DNA of 64,000 bases from Ophioderma brevispina (GCA_023653785.1 JAMKCH010056824.1:1-64000), one strand, 5' to 3'. Positions 23,356-35,835 are shown, counted from the first letter of the stretch. Program-made: numbers and translations. Notes: generated from the sequence alone by a model not told the origin.

Positions 23356-23806
23356 TTAAGACTGACTTATCTTTTTCTGAACAGTTTATGAATTGGTTAT
23401 TTTTATTAAAATTGAATCTTTTATAACAGTAGCTGCCGTTGCGCAACATTTTGGTTTCCGACTTTTTTGCGTATCCAAAAGTTTTTCACGGCGTGGGGTT
23501 CCGGGACCAAGGATCCCGAAAATAACATGAATCTGAGACTATTTCCGTTTTTTACCTCATCAAGTTCAATAGCTTAATAAAAAAATGTACAATTGGGTTG
23601 TACAGTTCACCAGCTAATTTTGAAGGGACATTCGTGATCCACAGCCTCGTAAATTTTTGCTGGGGGGGGGGGGGGGTTCGCCACTCCTCTGTTTTGTTGT
23701 TGTTGTTTTTTTGTATATGCAAAAGAAACACGGTTTGTTTGTTTGTTTGTTTGTTTGTTTGAAATTGAGTGCGCCATAATCAGGAAATCTCTGAGTCAGC
23801 TTTTAA
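23356..23806 (+). mobile_element. TTAA-flanked MITE, copy 6 (diverged)
   Basis: The left TTAAGACTGACTTATC and right AAATCTCTGAGTCAGCTTTTAA are the inverted termini of the TTAA family. An internal GGACCAAGGATCCCGAAA patch corresponds to the family's central palindrome. A G run and (GTTT)n expansion distinguish this copy. Confidence 0.55.
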
Positions 23807-25670
23807 CTTTTTTACCTAATTTCTCTCATTGAGTCAGTGTTTTTAACTCTCGCTATAACTAATTACTCTCTCACTGAAATGGTTATTCAGGGGCGTGTGT
23901 CGCCTGAAAAACAAAAAATATTTCAGGAGCCACTGACCAAAGACTTGTCATGTTAATAGTTTGATTGGAGTTTCTGACAAATGGCAGCTATAACACATAC
24001 GACCTTCTCGCATTCACACGACGAAGTGTAGTTTACAGAACTCCATTTATCTTTTGTTTGGTTTCTATAGGATTCCCGATATGTCACCCAACGTTCATTA
24101 AAATAATGACAGAAGGTAATATCTCGCGCGTAACGAGCAGATCAAAATAAATTCATATCAAACAAGAAAGTTATCATTATTTTTGAAGATTGTGTTGTTG
24201 AGAAAAAAATCCGAAAACTTCTTTTTAACAAAAATCACAATTATCGGGTTATTTTATAATCCAGGATTATCCTCAGATTACACGTTTTAATCTTGTCTAA
24301 TCAGAACTTCTGGTCGCATTTTTCCGCTTTGTCCGTTTGTTCAGTTAGATTTGAACATATTTGTGAATGGTTTGTGATGGGTATAGCAGATTTGGTTTAA
24401 ATAATCTCAAATAACATTGGACAATCAAGTTAAAGAAGCGCAAACAAAGGATGACAGGAGCTTTACAAAGCGTAAGTACCGTAAACTAATTTTGTACATC
24501 TGTTTCTAAAACATGTAATAATATTGGCGGATTAGCTCACGGACCTTGGTTGAAAATATGGCACGAATTTTCTTTTTAAATAAAAACTCATTTGGATTTC
24601 TGGTTGGTTACTTAGGTTATTGTAATCGTACGCTTTTTAAAAAATGCTTTAAGTTTGCATGGTTGGACAAAAGAGTAATAAGATTAATCAATTTTCAAAA
24701 CCTTGAGGGTAAAGGTAAAATTATTCGCCTGAATTAAAGTGGTTTATAAGCTAAAACAAATCTTCAACCCCCAAAAACCGTCAAAACATAAAATGGAGAT
24801 CTCAAAATAAAATTGGAGAAATAAACATGCATGCCCACGTTGCACAAGCGCAAATTGCAAGTCACAATGCAGGAAAACACTGCGGTTTCGAATCAATAAA
24901 CCCGTTTTCAAATTCGATGGTTTCAAGATTCATTAGCAAGATTTTGAAAAATTTTTCGATTAAAAAATTAAAAAAAACAGGCTTTTCAAACCGTAAATTG
25001 AGTTATCAAACCTAGCTTTCGTACCATTAACATAGTTGAATTGATAAACCTAGTTTTTAATCGAAAAACTTCGATAAGCAAGGTTTTGGAAAACCTGGTT
25101 CATCAGCAAAAAACAAAAAAATAAATAAAAAACAAACAACAATATCAAACAGGAAAACAAAACAAAAAATAAAGTAAATGAAAATAACAAAGAGAAACAA
25201 AACAATAAGTAAATAAATTAAAACAAAGAAACAATGAAAACCTGAGTCTCTTTAATTGCATGTAAAAATAACCGGTCGTTAATGGCAGGTGTAATGTACA
25301 AGTAGAACACTCGGGTCTCGGGTCTATGTAAGAATGTCTGGCAATAAATAGACGTGTCTTCACAATAGAAATAAAAGACCAAGAGAACCAATTAAAGACA
25401 TGATCTAGACAAAAGACACGTCTTCCAGCCAGATTATGTCTCAAAATGATGACAGGTAGCCGTCTACCAAACCGAAGTAGTATCTTGCATAAAAAATGAC
25501 TTGTAAATTAGTGTCTGCAAAGAGACGTGAACATTTTAAACAGACTGTCTGTTCTAAATAGATACAGCGTCTCAAAAACGCCGACACAAGAGGAACTTCT
25601 TTACCATTTTTACAGTGAATTGTTGTTTGTTTTTTTTAAGCGAAAATCCCACCGATAAAACCAGGTTTCG
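23807..25670. other. No recognisable gene
   Basis: AT-rich, with A-rich simple sequence at about 25,105-25,240. Short open frames have no recognisable domain. Confidence 0.4.
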
Positions 25671-25674
25671 GTAT

Positions 25675-25775
25675 AGATGATGCTGATGATGTTGATGATG
25701 TGATGATGATGATTGATGAGATGTGATGATGATGAGGATGATTGATGATGATGATGGTGGTGGTGGTGGTGTTGA

Positions 25776-25819
<44 letters not shown>

Positions 25820-25900
25820 CAGACGATGATTGTGACGATGATGTGATGATGATGACCGAGACGACGGACTGACGATGATGATGGACAGATGGCGATGGCT
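25675..25900. repeat. (TGA/ATG)n trinucleotide microsatellite
   Basis: Imperfect GATGATGAT array, purest at about 25,775-25,820. It creates His/Ser-rich open frames on the minus strand that should not be annotated as proteins. Confidence 0.9.
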
Positions 25901-26639
25901 GCTGATGATGATGTGTTTCGACAAACTAGGTTGGTTGGTGGTTGTTGTTGTTGTGTTTTCAAATTCGAAAACGCGATTAATCATTAATGCGGATCAATCA
26001 CTTTATCCCTTTTTTAGATTGAGAAACCATATAGGCTGAGAAATCAAGTAAAAAAAAATATAAAGTTACGGTCAGACTTTACGTGAAGGGTCATATTTGG
26101 GTCTGCTCATATAAACAAACGCCCAGGGCCGAGTTTGGACAACACAAAGGTCGGGAAAATATATAGGCCTAAGCATGAAATGTATGTGACTAGCAAAAAT
26201 CCCGGATTGAAATAACAAAAGAATATCTTTGTCAATTTTATTTTTGAATCTTCGTATATGAATATCATACGTACGATGGCAGTACACAAGGATAGAATAG
26301 AACAACTGAAGGCTCGTGCTTGCTCCAGAAGAAAAACCCCAGGGACATAAGAAATGTTGGCTAGGTGGTCCTCTTGACAAACAAGTATTTAAAAAAACAC
26401 TGTGTCGGGTCGCCAGGGCATAATTTTACAAGAATAAGAACAAACAGAAAAAGCATTTAAAGGAGTAGATGGATTTCTAGTTTTAGTTGCACTTTGATTA
26501 CAGGAAACTGTTTAAAAAGAAATCTCATAACGAATTAAAGTAGATGTTGGATAAATGAGTATAAGATTGCATTAGAACAATCACCTGTTTACAACTTGAT
26601 CTGCCGTTGACCTTGGACCTTGGTGTTGTTGACAATTTG
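25901..26639. other. No recognisable gene
   Basis: No coding or RNA feature is supported. Confidence 0.35.
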
Positions 26640-27775
26640 ACCTCACATCGTTCTAATCTTTAATTAACATAGGTTAACCTGTCCTGTCATTTCAATTAAA
26701 GAAAATTCGAAAAAACGCCCAATTGGGCGTAAAATGTGATAACACTGATCCCAAGTTATAAGCTTCAATTTACGCCCTTTCCTATATTTCAATATGAAAA
26801 CATAGAAAAAACGCCCAATTGGCGCCAAAATGTGTTAAAACGGAATCCTCAAGTTATAAGCTGTAATTTAACAGAGGTTACAACTTCCTATCATTGCAAA
26901 TAAAGAAGTTAGAAAAAACGCCCATTGGGCCGCAAAATGTGTTTAAAACTGAATCCCAATTTAATTAAAAAAAGAAACAATTTAACATAGGTTACACCTC
27001 CGTCATTTCAAATAAAGAAAATAGAAAAAAGGGCCCCATTGGCGCGCAAAATGGTTAAAACTGAATCCCCAAGTTATAAGCTTTATTCAACAGAGGTTAC
27101 ACTTCCTATCATTTCAAATAAAGGAAATGAAAAACGCCCAATTGCGCAAAAAGTGTTCTAAAACTGAATCTCCAAGTTATAAGCTTTAATTTTACCATGG
27201 TTACACCTCCTGTCATTTCAAATAAAGAAAATAGAAAAAACGCCATTGGGCGACACAAATGTGTTAAAACTGAATCCCCAATTATATAAACTTTAATTTA
27301 ACATAGGTACACCTTCATCATTGCAATAAAGAAAATAGAAAAACGGCCCAATTTGGGCGTAAAATGTGATAAAAATAATCCCCAAGTTATATAAAGCTTA
27401 ATTTTAACATAGGTTACACCTCCTGTCATTTCAAATAAAGACAAATAGAAAAAAACGCCCCAATGGGCGCAAAATGTATGTTTAAAACTGGAATCCCAAG
27501 GTTATAAGCTTAATTTAAACATAGGGTACACCGTCTATCATTTCAAATAAGAAAGAAATAGAAAAAAAACGCCCATTGGGCGCAAAATGTGTTAAAACTG
27601 AATCCCCAAGTTATAAACTTAATGAACATAGGTTTACACCTCCTATCATTTCAAATAAAGAAAAGAAAATCGAAAAAAAAACGCCCAATGGCGCGCAAAG
27701 GTGTTTAAAACGAATCCTCAAATGTTAGCTTTAATTAATGTAGGTACACCTCCGTCTTTCAAAATAAAGAGGTTA
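26640..27775. repeat. Ten-copy minisatellite with an embedded CGCCCAATTGGGCG palindrome
   Basis: A unit of about 105-110 bp contains CAAGTTATAAGCTTTAATT, ACATAGGTTACACCTCC, TCATTTCAAATAAAG, AAAAAACGCCCAATTGGGCG and AAAATGTGTTAAAACTGAA. Palindrome cores start near 26,714, 26,812, 26,916, 27,022, 27,133, 27,236, 27,340, 27,452, 27,565 and 27,675. Copies differ mostly by single-base indels in homopolymers and by lost or gained palindrome bases. That pattern fits unpolished long-read consensus as well as real divergence. Confidence 0.9.
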
Positions 27776-29619
27776 CCTAAAACTAGTCTTAAATAATATC
27801 AAACACAATACATGGTTAAAGCTTCAATAATTACGTAGTATAACTCTAGTGGCCTGATCATTTTCTCACTTATAACTATCCTATTTGTTACTCACCTTAT
27901 ATCTATCCCTGCAACGTTTTTAACCAAACTCCATCAAAAAGCAAATCTTCACAGAGGAGGACTAAAATCAAAGAATGTTTTTTTAAGGCCTTTCAAAACA
28001 TGCAATTATTTTTCTTGTCTGAAATGGCATCGGTACACACCCAAACACTAAAAATCCAAAATTAATAGTAGTAAGTAGATCATTGTCATAAAAGAACATT
28101 AATGAAATGGACTTCAGCTATAGAAATAGACTCCTTCGCAATTTTGAGAGCAGTGGTTCTATAGTCGGGGTTCGCTAAGGCGGACCCGACAAAAATAATT
28201 AAACAAATATGGGTATTGTCACCTGGCACTGTGAGAATCACTATGTAAGGCTAGTGTTATCAGTTTTCGGAACCAAACGAAGAAACATCTTTTGATCACT
28301 GTGTAATTGACAAAACCAAATAAAGAAAATATCAGGTCTTTGTGTGAAAAATGGCAGAATTTGGTCTTGCGCCTTGGTTATCGTGAGTTTACTCTTTGAG
28401 GTTTGCTTTTAGGGACTATTCCTTAAAAGTGTTTCTTTTCGTGATCCATTCCTCGGTGCCCATGTCTTGAAATTATAACAACGAGACTTTTATGCAAGGA
28501 CACATGATCTAAAATTCAAGTGAGATTTTTATTCGTCTTTGCTTGACACATCTAAAGTAAAATGAGATTTTTAGACCATTTACCCATTGCTCTAAAATTA
28601 AAATGAAGATCTTTCCCACGACTTGATATTATTAGAAAGGAGCGAATACAAAATTCGTTTCCCTCCCACTACAGAAAAGGTTTGACCCTTGGTTAGTAAT
28701 GTATGGACCCTCTACATCAATTGCTAGGTAGGTCATGTACTCTCAAATTGTGGGTATCACTTTTTCAATAGGGGCCAATTATTAAGTTTACACATCAGGA
28801 TCAAACTTTTTTTAAGTATCAAGGAATTACAACTTCAACTTCAACAATCAATAGTTACAGCAACAAGTGTATAATGAGTAATTGTTACTATTTTTGCGCA
28901 ATTTACCTAACGTATGTATGTTAAAACATTTATCAAAGAAATAATAAGTGGTAATGCCCAGTATTATGACACATTTTAAGTACTATTTAAAAATCATTGA
29001 ATTGAGCATTTACAATTGAAATAATTTTCAGTCACCTACAAAGCACACTGATTTCATTTTTAGTGCAGGACAGTGCGTGTTAGTAAATGTGGTTACAAAT
29101 GGTGCTGCAGCACCAACCAGTGTTAAAGGAGAAACCGTACAACGAAATATATTTAAACAATATACACTATAAAATAATTATGACCAAATATCGAGTGGTT
29201 TCAAAGAAAAACTGAATTATTGACACCCTAAACAATGAATTAAAACCACTAGTCTGACCATGCGCTACTTAAAAATCGCGCCAGTGTATAACGTGTTATG
29301 CGGAACGACCGGCACGTTTAGTATACTGCCATAGGAAATACACATTATGAAAGCATCATGTGTGAAGATGTATGACGCTACTGTGACGTCCGTATCGCAT
29401 AACACAAATAACATATCCCATATACAGTAGCGCCGATGATTCAAATAGAGCATGTCAGACAAAATGTTTTAATTCGTTTATGGTTATTATAATTCCCTTT
29501 TTCCCATGAAACCCACTCAAAATGTGTTTCCATAATTGTTTTTGTAGCGTATATTGTGTAAGATGTCTGATAAATGTTTCCTTAAGGAGAGTTGGGCCGA
29601 GGCCGGAATATACATTGTC
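27776..29619. other. No recognisable gene
   Basis: No repeat structure or protein domain was recognised in this 1.8 kb. Confidence 0.35.
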
Positions 29620-30330
29620 ATCATAGCTCAAAATGTGGACCCCGTAGTGATGTTGGAGTCATGAAAAGGGTGATTGATGACAAAATTAAAGTGGGGGCCC
29701 CACTTTGCATACGACGCCATTTACCAAAGTGAAGCCATCGCTTAAAGGCAAAAACACCTAGAAAAACAGTTTTGGTCTTATAAAATGGTTTCTGGTTAAG
29801 GAGTTCAGTTAAAACTATTCCCAAAACTATCAATATTTGCTCTGTTCCGATATTTTCCAAGATGGCTGGCACCTCATTGACACACAATCATGACATCTTG
29901 ATACTAGAGGCTGGGAAGATGATTGTGGGTCAAAATAAAGATTTTCAGGGTCAAGGCGTTCAATAAAACCATTTTCAAACCTGCCAGATGAAGATAAAAG
30001 TAATGGAAGTTTCCATACGCCACTATGGTCTAAGATGGTCGACATATAAAAGGCAAAAATCCTTTTACCTCATGCTATACAACATCTAGGATGACGATTT
30101 TGGTGACAAAGTGGATGTTTTTTAGGTCAAGGATTTCAACAGCAATATTCTCAAAACTGTCAGGTGAGTCGTTAGTGATTTTATTCATGGATCACCAATG
30201 CGACCCCCAAAATGTGATACCTTGACCACTCTATTATGTATTCTTCACCCCAAAAACATATATAAGGAATTGGCATAGGAATTTTGATCTGTTTATCTGC
30301 CTTACTATCTTAATATTTCAGATATGTCAA
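29620..30330. repeat. Diverged tandem-like repeat of ~200 bp
   Basis: Blocks combining AAGATGGCTGGCACCTC, a GATGATTGTGGGTCAAAATA-like segment, a GTCAAGG...TTCAA segment and CAAAACTGTC/CAAACCTGCC recur near 29,830-29,990, 30,030-30,170 and, more weakly, 30,720-30,790 and 31,180-31,250. Open frames here repeat ILEN-like peptides because of the repeat, not because they are genes. Confidence 0.4.
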
Positions 30331-30895
30331 GAGTAAAATGGCCGCAGAATTATTCACACACTTATATGACCATCGTCACGTGTACACTGTTGGTATTCAA
30401 TATTTTGGGTTTTCGTTTCTATAGGGACATTAAACGCCAGTTAGGAAGTACTAATGAGGAGTTACTGCGGATTTTGAGTGCGTATTATTAATTATCAAGA
30501 CCTGGGTAATATATTTTACACTTTGCCCATTCAGACTGACATTGCCGGAGTAACTCTAACCATCTCTGGGTTTACTTGTATTAAAATATTGGTCTATCTT
30601 GAAAAACAGTGACATATGGAAATAAACATCACTTTTTGTATTCATTTTACAGTTTTAAAAATAGTTTTATCGAACTCTTTGACCCAGAAAGCACTTATTT
30701 TGACCCCAAAATCATCTTCATATAGGTTATATAATAAGAAATATACGGTTTTCTTAGAGATGTCGGCCATCTTGAAAAAGTAGCCTTGCATATAAATTGT
30801 CATGACTCAGACAATTCTGGCAATTGTATATTGAACCTCTACAGTGACCCAGACGACATACATGTTGACACTAATTCGCTATAGCAGCGCTGTTA

Positions 30896-31170
30896 CTCTC
30901 TAAATGCAAAAGAGTGAATTTCACACTTTTAGAGTAACTACAGGGCCTACTCCGAAAAGAGTGAAATTTCAAGCCCTCTGAAGTGTATGTTTTTGTTCAA
31001 TTTTTTTTCTTGATAATGTAAAAACATAATAAAAATTGATCATTTTGTAAATAATCAAGAGAAAATTTGATCAAAAAATGTTTTTTGAAAGTTGCGAAAT
31101 TTCACTCTTTTCAGAGTGGGCCCTGTAGTCACTCTAAAAGAGTAAATTTCACTCTTTTGCATTTAGAGAG
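30896..31170. mobile_element. AGAGTGAAATTTCACTCT-iterating MITE, copy 1
   Basis: CTCTCTAAATGCAAAAGAGT and its exact inverse ACTCTTTTGCATTTAGAGAG form the ends, flanked by TA on both sides. The interior carries further AAAAGAGTGAAATTTC units and CTACAGGGCC/GGGCCCTGTAG pairs. It is non-coding. A shorter second copy lies at 46,593-46,771 inside goosecoid intron 1. Confidence 0.8.
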
Positions 31171-31451
31171 TACCTTTAAAATGGCGGCCATTTTGGAAAA
31201 TGATGGTTTATGCGAATTGCCATCACTTTTAATTTTGTCATCACATATTTTCGTGAACTACACTACCCAATGATCGATTTGAGCTATGATTGCAAATGTT
31301 ATTATTCCGGCCCTGGTTGGTAAAAATTTAGGCCATTTTCACCTCATGCTGCAGCACTATAATGTATACCACATTTGGATACTTTTTGTTCACAGCATCG
31401 AAAGGAAACATTTCCTAAAATTTCATTTGGATAACGATAGGTAATGTAATA

Positions 31452-31614
31452 AACGAGCACATGTGGTGCTGTGGATCAGAGCTCGCCTCATAAGCGTAAA
31501 GTTTTGGGTTCGAGCCCCGCTGTTGCCAATGTGTTGTGCACTTGGGCAAGGCACTTTACCTCGCTTGCCTCTCTCCACCCAGGTGTATTTATAAATGGGT
31601 ACCGGTGTCATATC
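31452..31614 (+). mobile_element. tRNA-derived SINE with Deu-like second domain
   Basis: The head GTGCTGTGGATCAGAGCTCG...GGGTTCGAGCCCCGC has an A-box-like and a perfect B-box-like pol III promoter, with anticodon-loop-like CTCATAA (Met-type CAT). It is followed by GTGTTGTGCACTTGGGCAAG, GCACTTTACCTCGC, CTCTCTCCACCCAGG and TGTATTTATAAATGGGTACC. That second block resembles the Deu domain known from deuterostome SINEs, including sea urchin and amniote families. The acceptor stem is not conserved, so it is not a functional tRNA gene. The tail is interrupted by a MITE at 31,615. Confidence 0.75.
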
Positions 31615-31714
31615 ACATAGAAAACACTGTTTAAACAGTTTTAGTTCACCCGGTAAACAACTTGTTTAAACTTTTAAACAACTGTTTAAACTTTTTAAAC
31701 AGCGTTTTTCTGTG
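31615..31714. mobile_element. TGTTTAAACA-iterating small MITE
   Basis: CATAGAAAACACTGTTTAAA and TTTAAACAGCGTTTTTCTGT are imperfect inverted ends. GTTTAAAC occurs several times between them. It is 100 bp and sits at the 3' edge of the SINE. Confidence 0.55.
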
Positions 31715-32600
31715 TATAATACACTGTCCGTGTGACTGAGTGTCCTACCACCCATCTGTCTATTGTGTTCTCCATTGAGTGCTGTATGCATCATTTGCTT
31801 CAGCACTGTACCCAAATGGCCTCGTCTACAAGGTCACGGTTCTTTCCGTACATGTTGCTATGGTAGCTAGGACACTCTCTCATGGGGGACACTCAGTTTC
31901 TTTACACCGGCATAATGTGCAAAGCAGACTCGCTGTACGGGAGGAGTGGCGAACCCCCCACAGCAACATTATATGAGAGCTTATGAATATGAGGGAGTCT
32001 GGCCCAAACGCCAATGACAGAGAGATGGGCACTCCGCCTGCGGGCGCACCATTTGCATTTGCAATGAGAAAAATATTAACTTTCTTCTGATAAAAGATCT
32101 AAATTTTGATGGAGTAAAAATGCAGGGATGAGATTGTTGATCGGGTCACCCACCTTTAATGATACATTTTTAAATATCATTGATATTTAGCATATAGGTA
32201 ACCACCAAAGGTCAAAGATCACATACGGTATGAAGAAAATAATATTTGTAACCGATTGTGCCGTTGGTTCATTGGATGGGATCCAAGTGGATCCAGACTA
32301 ATTTTCTCGGAAATGAACTGTAGGATTTCATTTTTGTTATTCATCAAAAGTTACGCGACTGAAAGTTGGGGAAATTAAAAAAAAATGGTCAAAATATTGT
32401 TCCGTTAAAACGGGATTCGAAATAAACGTGAATCAGTATCACGTTGAACAGATATGTCCGTACCATTTATGATTACTACCGTAAGTTTTCATTGAGGCCT
32501 TACAACGAATCCCTACATAAGATCACGGCCAAAGTATGACAAAGCATAATTAGCGTGTCTTATATTTTAGCTTTATAATTGTACCCAGCATGTACCTAAT
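31715..32600. other. No recognisable gene
   Basis: Moderately complex sequence, but no domain or RNA is recognised. Confidence 0.35.
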
Positions 32601-32623
32601 TCTAATACAACGTTACGAGAGCG

Positions 32624-33052
32624 ATGTGTGTTGTGTGTGCGTGCTTGTGTGTGCGTGTATGTGTGTATATAAATGTGTGTGCGTGCATGTGTGTGTTGGA
32701 TGTGCGCGGATGTGTGTGCGCGAGAGAGAGAGCGTGTGTGTGTGTGTGTGTGTGTGTGTTCGAACGCTCGCTTGTGCGTTTGTGTGTGTGTGTGCGTGAA
32801 TTTTTACTGTGTGAATTGTTTTTTAACTGTGTTAACTAATATTTTTCTTATCTAACGATCTTGCGTCGCAGACCGATAGCCCCGTAAAGAGGGCAGGGCT
32901 TGAAGAATGAGGGAAATTATGGGGTAAATAAAGTAAAAAAGAGTAGAAAACAGTAAAAAAGTTCTTTACATTACGGATAAACTGCAATAGATGATATTGC
33001 AGTTTCTTCCGTAAAAGAACACTCCCTAGTTTTTGTTAATGTGGTGTTAGTA

Positions 33053-33089
<37 letters not shown>

Positions 33090-33200
33090 CGAACGCTCGC
33101 TTGTGCGTTTGTGTGTGTGTGTGCGTTTTTATGAGTGTGTTCGCTTCGAACGCTCGCCTGTGCGTCAAGTGTGTATGTGTGCGTGTGTATGTGTGTGGAG
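32624..33200. repeat. (GT)n arrays with a duplicated TTCGAACGCTCG block
   Basis: Two pure GT tracts (about 32,736-32,759 and 33,054-33,087) are each followed by TTCGAACGCTCGCTTGTGCG and GTGTGTGTGTGCG. A third, altered version occurs near 33,146-33,175. The ~320-bp spacing suggests a segmental duplication driven by the microsatellite. Val/Cys- or Thr/His-rich frames here are artefacts. Confidence 0.85.
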
Positions 33201-34215
33201 TGTGAATTTGTGTTAGATTGTTATGTTTTTTAATAATTATTGCGTCCAATGCTTCCAATGTTCCAATGCTTGTAGCACTTGTTTGTATGTTTGTCTGATT
33301 TATACTAAATTTATACTTTTTTCTACTAAAAAAATGACCAGTTGACAACGAAAGTCACTTACCCGGGACATCTTGTTGGCAGGTGTTTTATGGTTTATTG
33401 TCTTTTATTTCATTGCGCGACGCGACGCTAACCAATACACCAATTTCATCTTACAGTCTAAATTAATGTCCAATTCTCATATTATATCCGGTACCATTCT
33501 ATATGATCTACAGGGCTTTGCAAGTCAATGTCATACTCAATAACCTAGTGAACAACATATTCGTACGAATTATACCATTGATCGTAATGCCTTCTTAAAT
33601 ACCGTGAATTACTCTAATGAAAGAAATTATTTATAGTCTAATAATGCCATTCGAGGAAATCCAAAAGGCGCTTTACACCCCCAAGAGAACATGGGAAGAT
33701 TTTTGTTTTGTCCTCCTCAGACTACTCAAATACCAATATGCAAATAATTTGATAGGCCTATCCTCGTTCTTTATAGTAAAATACATCTTATTAACCAATT
33801 TCATTTTAGCGCGTGACCACGTGGGTGTGTGCGCGATAGTAAGTTTTTAAAATATTTTTTTACCTAAATTAAGTAAAATATTAGTTACTTACCTAATCAT
33901 TATGAAGCTCTATGCTTATTATTGTTATGCCTTTCTTCCTGTGTGTATATGTACTGCATTTAGTTTCTTAAATGTTCATGTTCCGATCGTCCTTTGGTAT
34001 CCCCTTATTTCCCAGATGTAGTACGAAATTTGATATCAGATGATCAGATGAAAGGACGTATTTTTCTCATTCTCGTCCTGAAATTTGAGCCTTCAAATCC
34101 ATTCCATTCCCAAGATATAAACATAAAAACGCCGTTTTAATGGTTAACCATCATTCATACAGTATTGAATATGGTGCATTATTCTACCATCAAAACCGCA
34201 AGTTTGTTTTCCACG
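33201..34215. other. No recognisable gene
   Basis: No supportable feature. Confidence 0.3.
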
Positions 34216-34542
34216 GTACTTAAATAATAATAATAATAATAATAATGAGATTATATAGCGCCTTTTTACACAAGTAGGCAAAGCGCTGTTGCCAATTATT
34301 ATTACGCTGCATCAGGATATCGTCACAATCATTCGCTTCACCTAGGTCGCAGCCGGCCAACGCACAATCCTATCAGCACTCAGATTGTAATATTCCCCTT
34401 AACAGCTACCCGAATATCGCTTGGGTCGACGAAGCAGTGAGGAAAGGGCCTTGCCAAGTGCACAACACATTGGCCACAGCGGGCTCGAACTCACAACCTT
34501 CAGATCATGAGTCCGTCATAATCCACTGGAGCACATGTGCCC
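34216..34542 (-). mobile_element. tRNA-derived SINE, second copy, minus strand
   Basis: On the minus strand the order is: head GTGCTCCAGTGGATTATG...GGTTGTGAGTTCGAGCCCGC (34,534 down to 34,479) with A and B boxes, then GTGTTGTGCACTTGGCAAGG, a body, and finally GGCGCTATATAATCTC and a (TTA)n tail at 34,221-34,246. The second block GCCAATGTGTTGTGCACTTG is shared with the SINE at 31,452, so both are related. The longer body and simple-repeat tail indicate a nearly full-length copy. Confidence 0.75.
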
Positions 34543-35285
34543 TAAGTGGGAGTATCGATCGGTTCGTAATTCTCAAAACCATATAGGTTCACTTAAATGT
34601 TTTCAAACATCCCAACCCAATAAATATCGTAATACCGTTTGCTACGATGAACACAAAAGCTCGCTGAAATTATCTCACAGGGCAGCTATTCACTATTTTC
34701 CTTCTTCAATCGCCGACTTCGATGTTTCATTGCCACAATCTCCAACTCTAAAATTATTTCCAAATTGTGCATTTAAGTGGGAATCTAATCCACGACCACT
34801 GGATTTTTTAATACGAGATGAACGACTTTACACGAAAACTACGAATTTCGAGCCGAGGGATAGATGTCGTGTCGGTCTTTTTAATAATTAAATAAATATA
34901 TATATATTAACGGAATGACACGCACACATAATCGTGAATAGCGCCGCTATGAGGCGATTCGAAAAAATATATGATCCTAGACCATTGTTTGGGCCTTAAT
35001 CTTACATTAGCGGTCGCTGAACCTGCGTTTTATCATCAAATGCGCATATTTGCTCATTTCAAAAATTGGTTTTCATTGGAATAACACAAACATGAAAAGT
35101 ATACCTTTCCACAATAGAAACAAGAAAAAATTTTTCCAGCAGTTCCGAATTCATTCGCGTTTCCTCTGCAATTAAACGAACCTTTTTATTATACTTAACT
35201 CCATTGCCGTTTTGACTTTTTGGCCAAGTGTCAAAGGTCATGAGACCACGAGATTGGTAACTGGCCCTGTTTTCTTTAGTAGCCA
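34543..35285. other. No recognisable gene
   Basis: A 118-codon frame at 34,535-34,891 has no recognised domain and overlaps the SINE edge. It is not called. Confidence 0.35.
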
Positions 35286-35835
35286 CTGCATTGCTCTTTC
35301 AATACCCTTCACATAAATGAGAGCTAGTCCAGACAGCAGTGGAATCTAGTTATAAATGGGCTGCAACTAGCTATGTTAGGTCATGATAAATGCATGGTTG
35401 TCACATGCGCTGTATGTGGTACCCATGCATTGATCACATGGTCTTTGTAGGCCTTCTGTTGCTCTTTCAATACCCTTCACATAAATGAGAGCTAGTCCAG
35501 ACAGCAGTGGAATCTAGTATAATTTGTTTCGGTTTTGCTCATAGTGCAGTTAGTGACCACTGTAGACGGGCCTCGAACGTATCTACAGAAATCAACAAAG
35601 GCAATGGTATTTGAGTTATTTCACCATGCACGTTCTGCATCCGGGTAATGAATCAACCTTACCCTGTCAGCATCAATAACTCTAAACATAGAAATCAACA
35701 AAGGCAATGGTATTTGAGTTATATTCACCATGCACTTTTCTGATACGGGGTATGAATCAACCTTACACACTGTCGATCAATAACTCTAAACATAGAAATC
35801 AACAAGGCATGGTATGGGATGTTATGACCATCACT
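35286..35835. repeat. Direct duplication followed by a ~110-bp tandem repeat
   Basis: TTGCTCTTTCAATACCCTTC through CAGCAGTGGAATCTAG appears at about 35,290-35,349 and 35,458-35,518. Immediately after, a unit of about 110 bp (AGAAATCAACAAAGGCAATG, TTTGAGTTATTTCACC, ATGAATCAACCTTAC, TCAATAACTCTAAACA) is repeated about 2.5 times at 35,584-35,835. Copies differ mainly by small indels. Confidence 0.85.

Noticed and set aside
25610..25984. His/Ser-rich open frames on the minus strand
   Set aside because: They are translations of the TGA/ATG trinucleotide microsatellite.
26640..27775. CRISPR-like array
   Set aside because: Repeat units are contiguous with no variable spacers of regular length, and the window is eukaryotic.
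31459..31522. Functional tRNA-Met gene
   Set aside because: Box A and box B are present but acceptor-stem pairing is not, and the Deu-like domain follows, so it is a SINE head.
32971..33348. Thr/His-rich 125-codon frame
   Set aside because: Translation of CA/GT repeats.
34535..34891. 118-codon plus-strand frame
   Set aside because: Overlaps the SINE promoter region and shows no domain or splice context.
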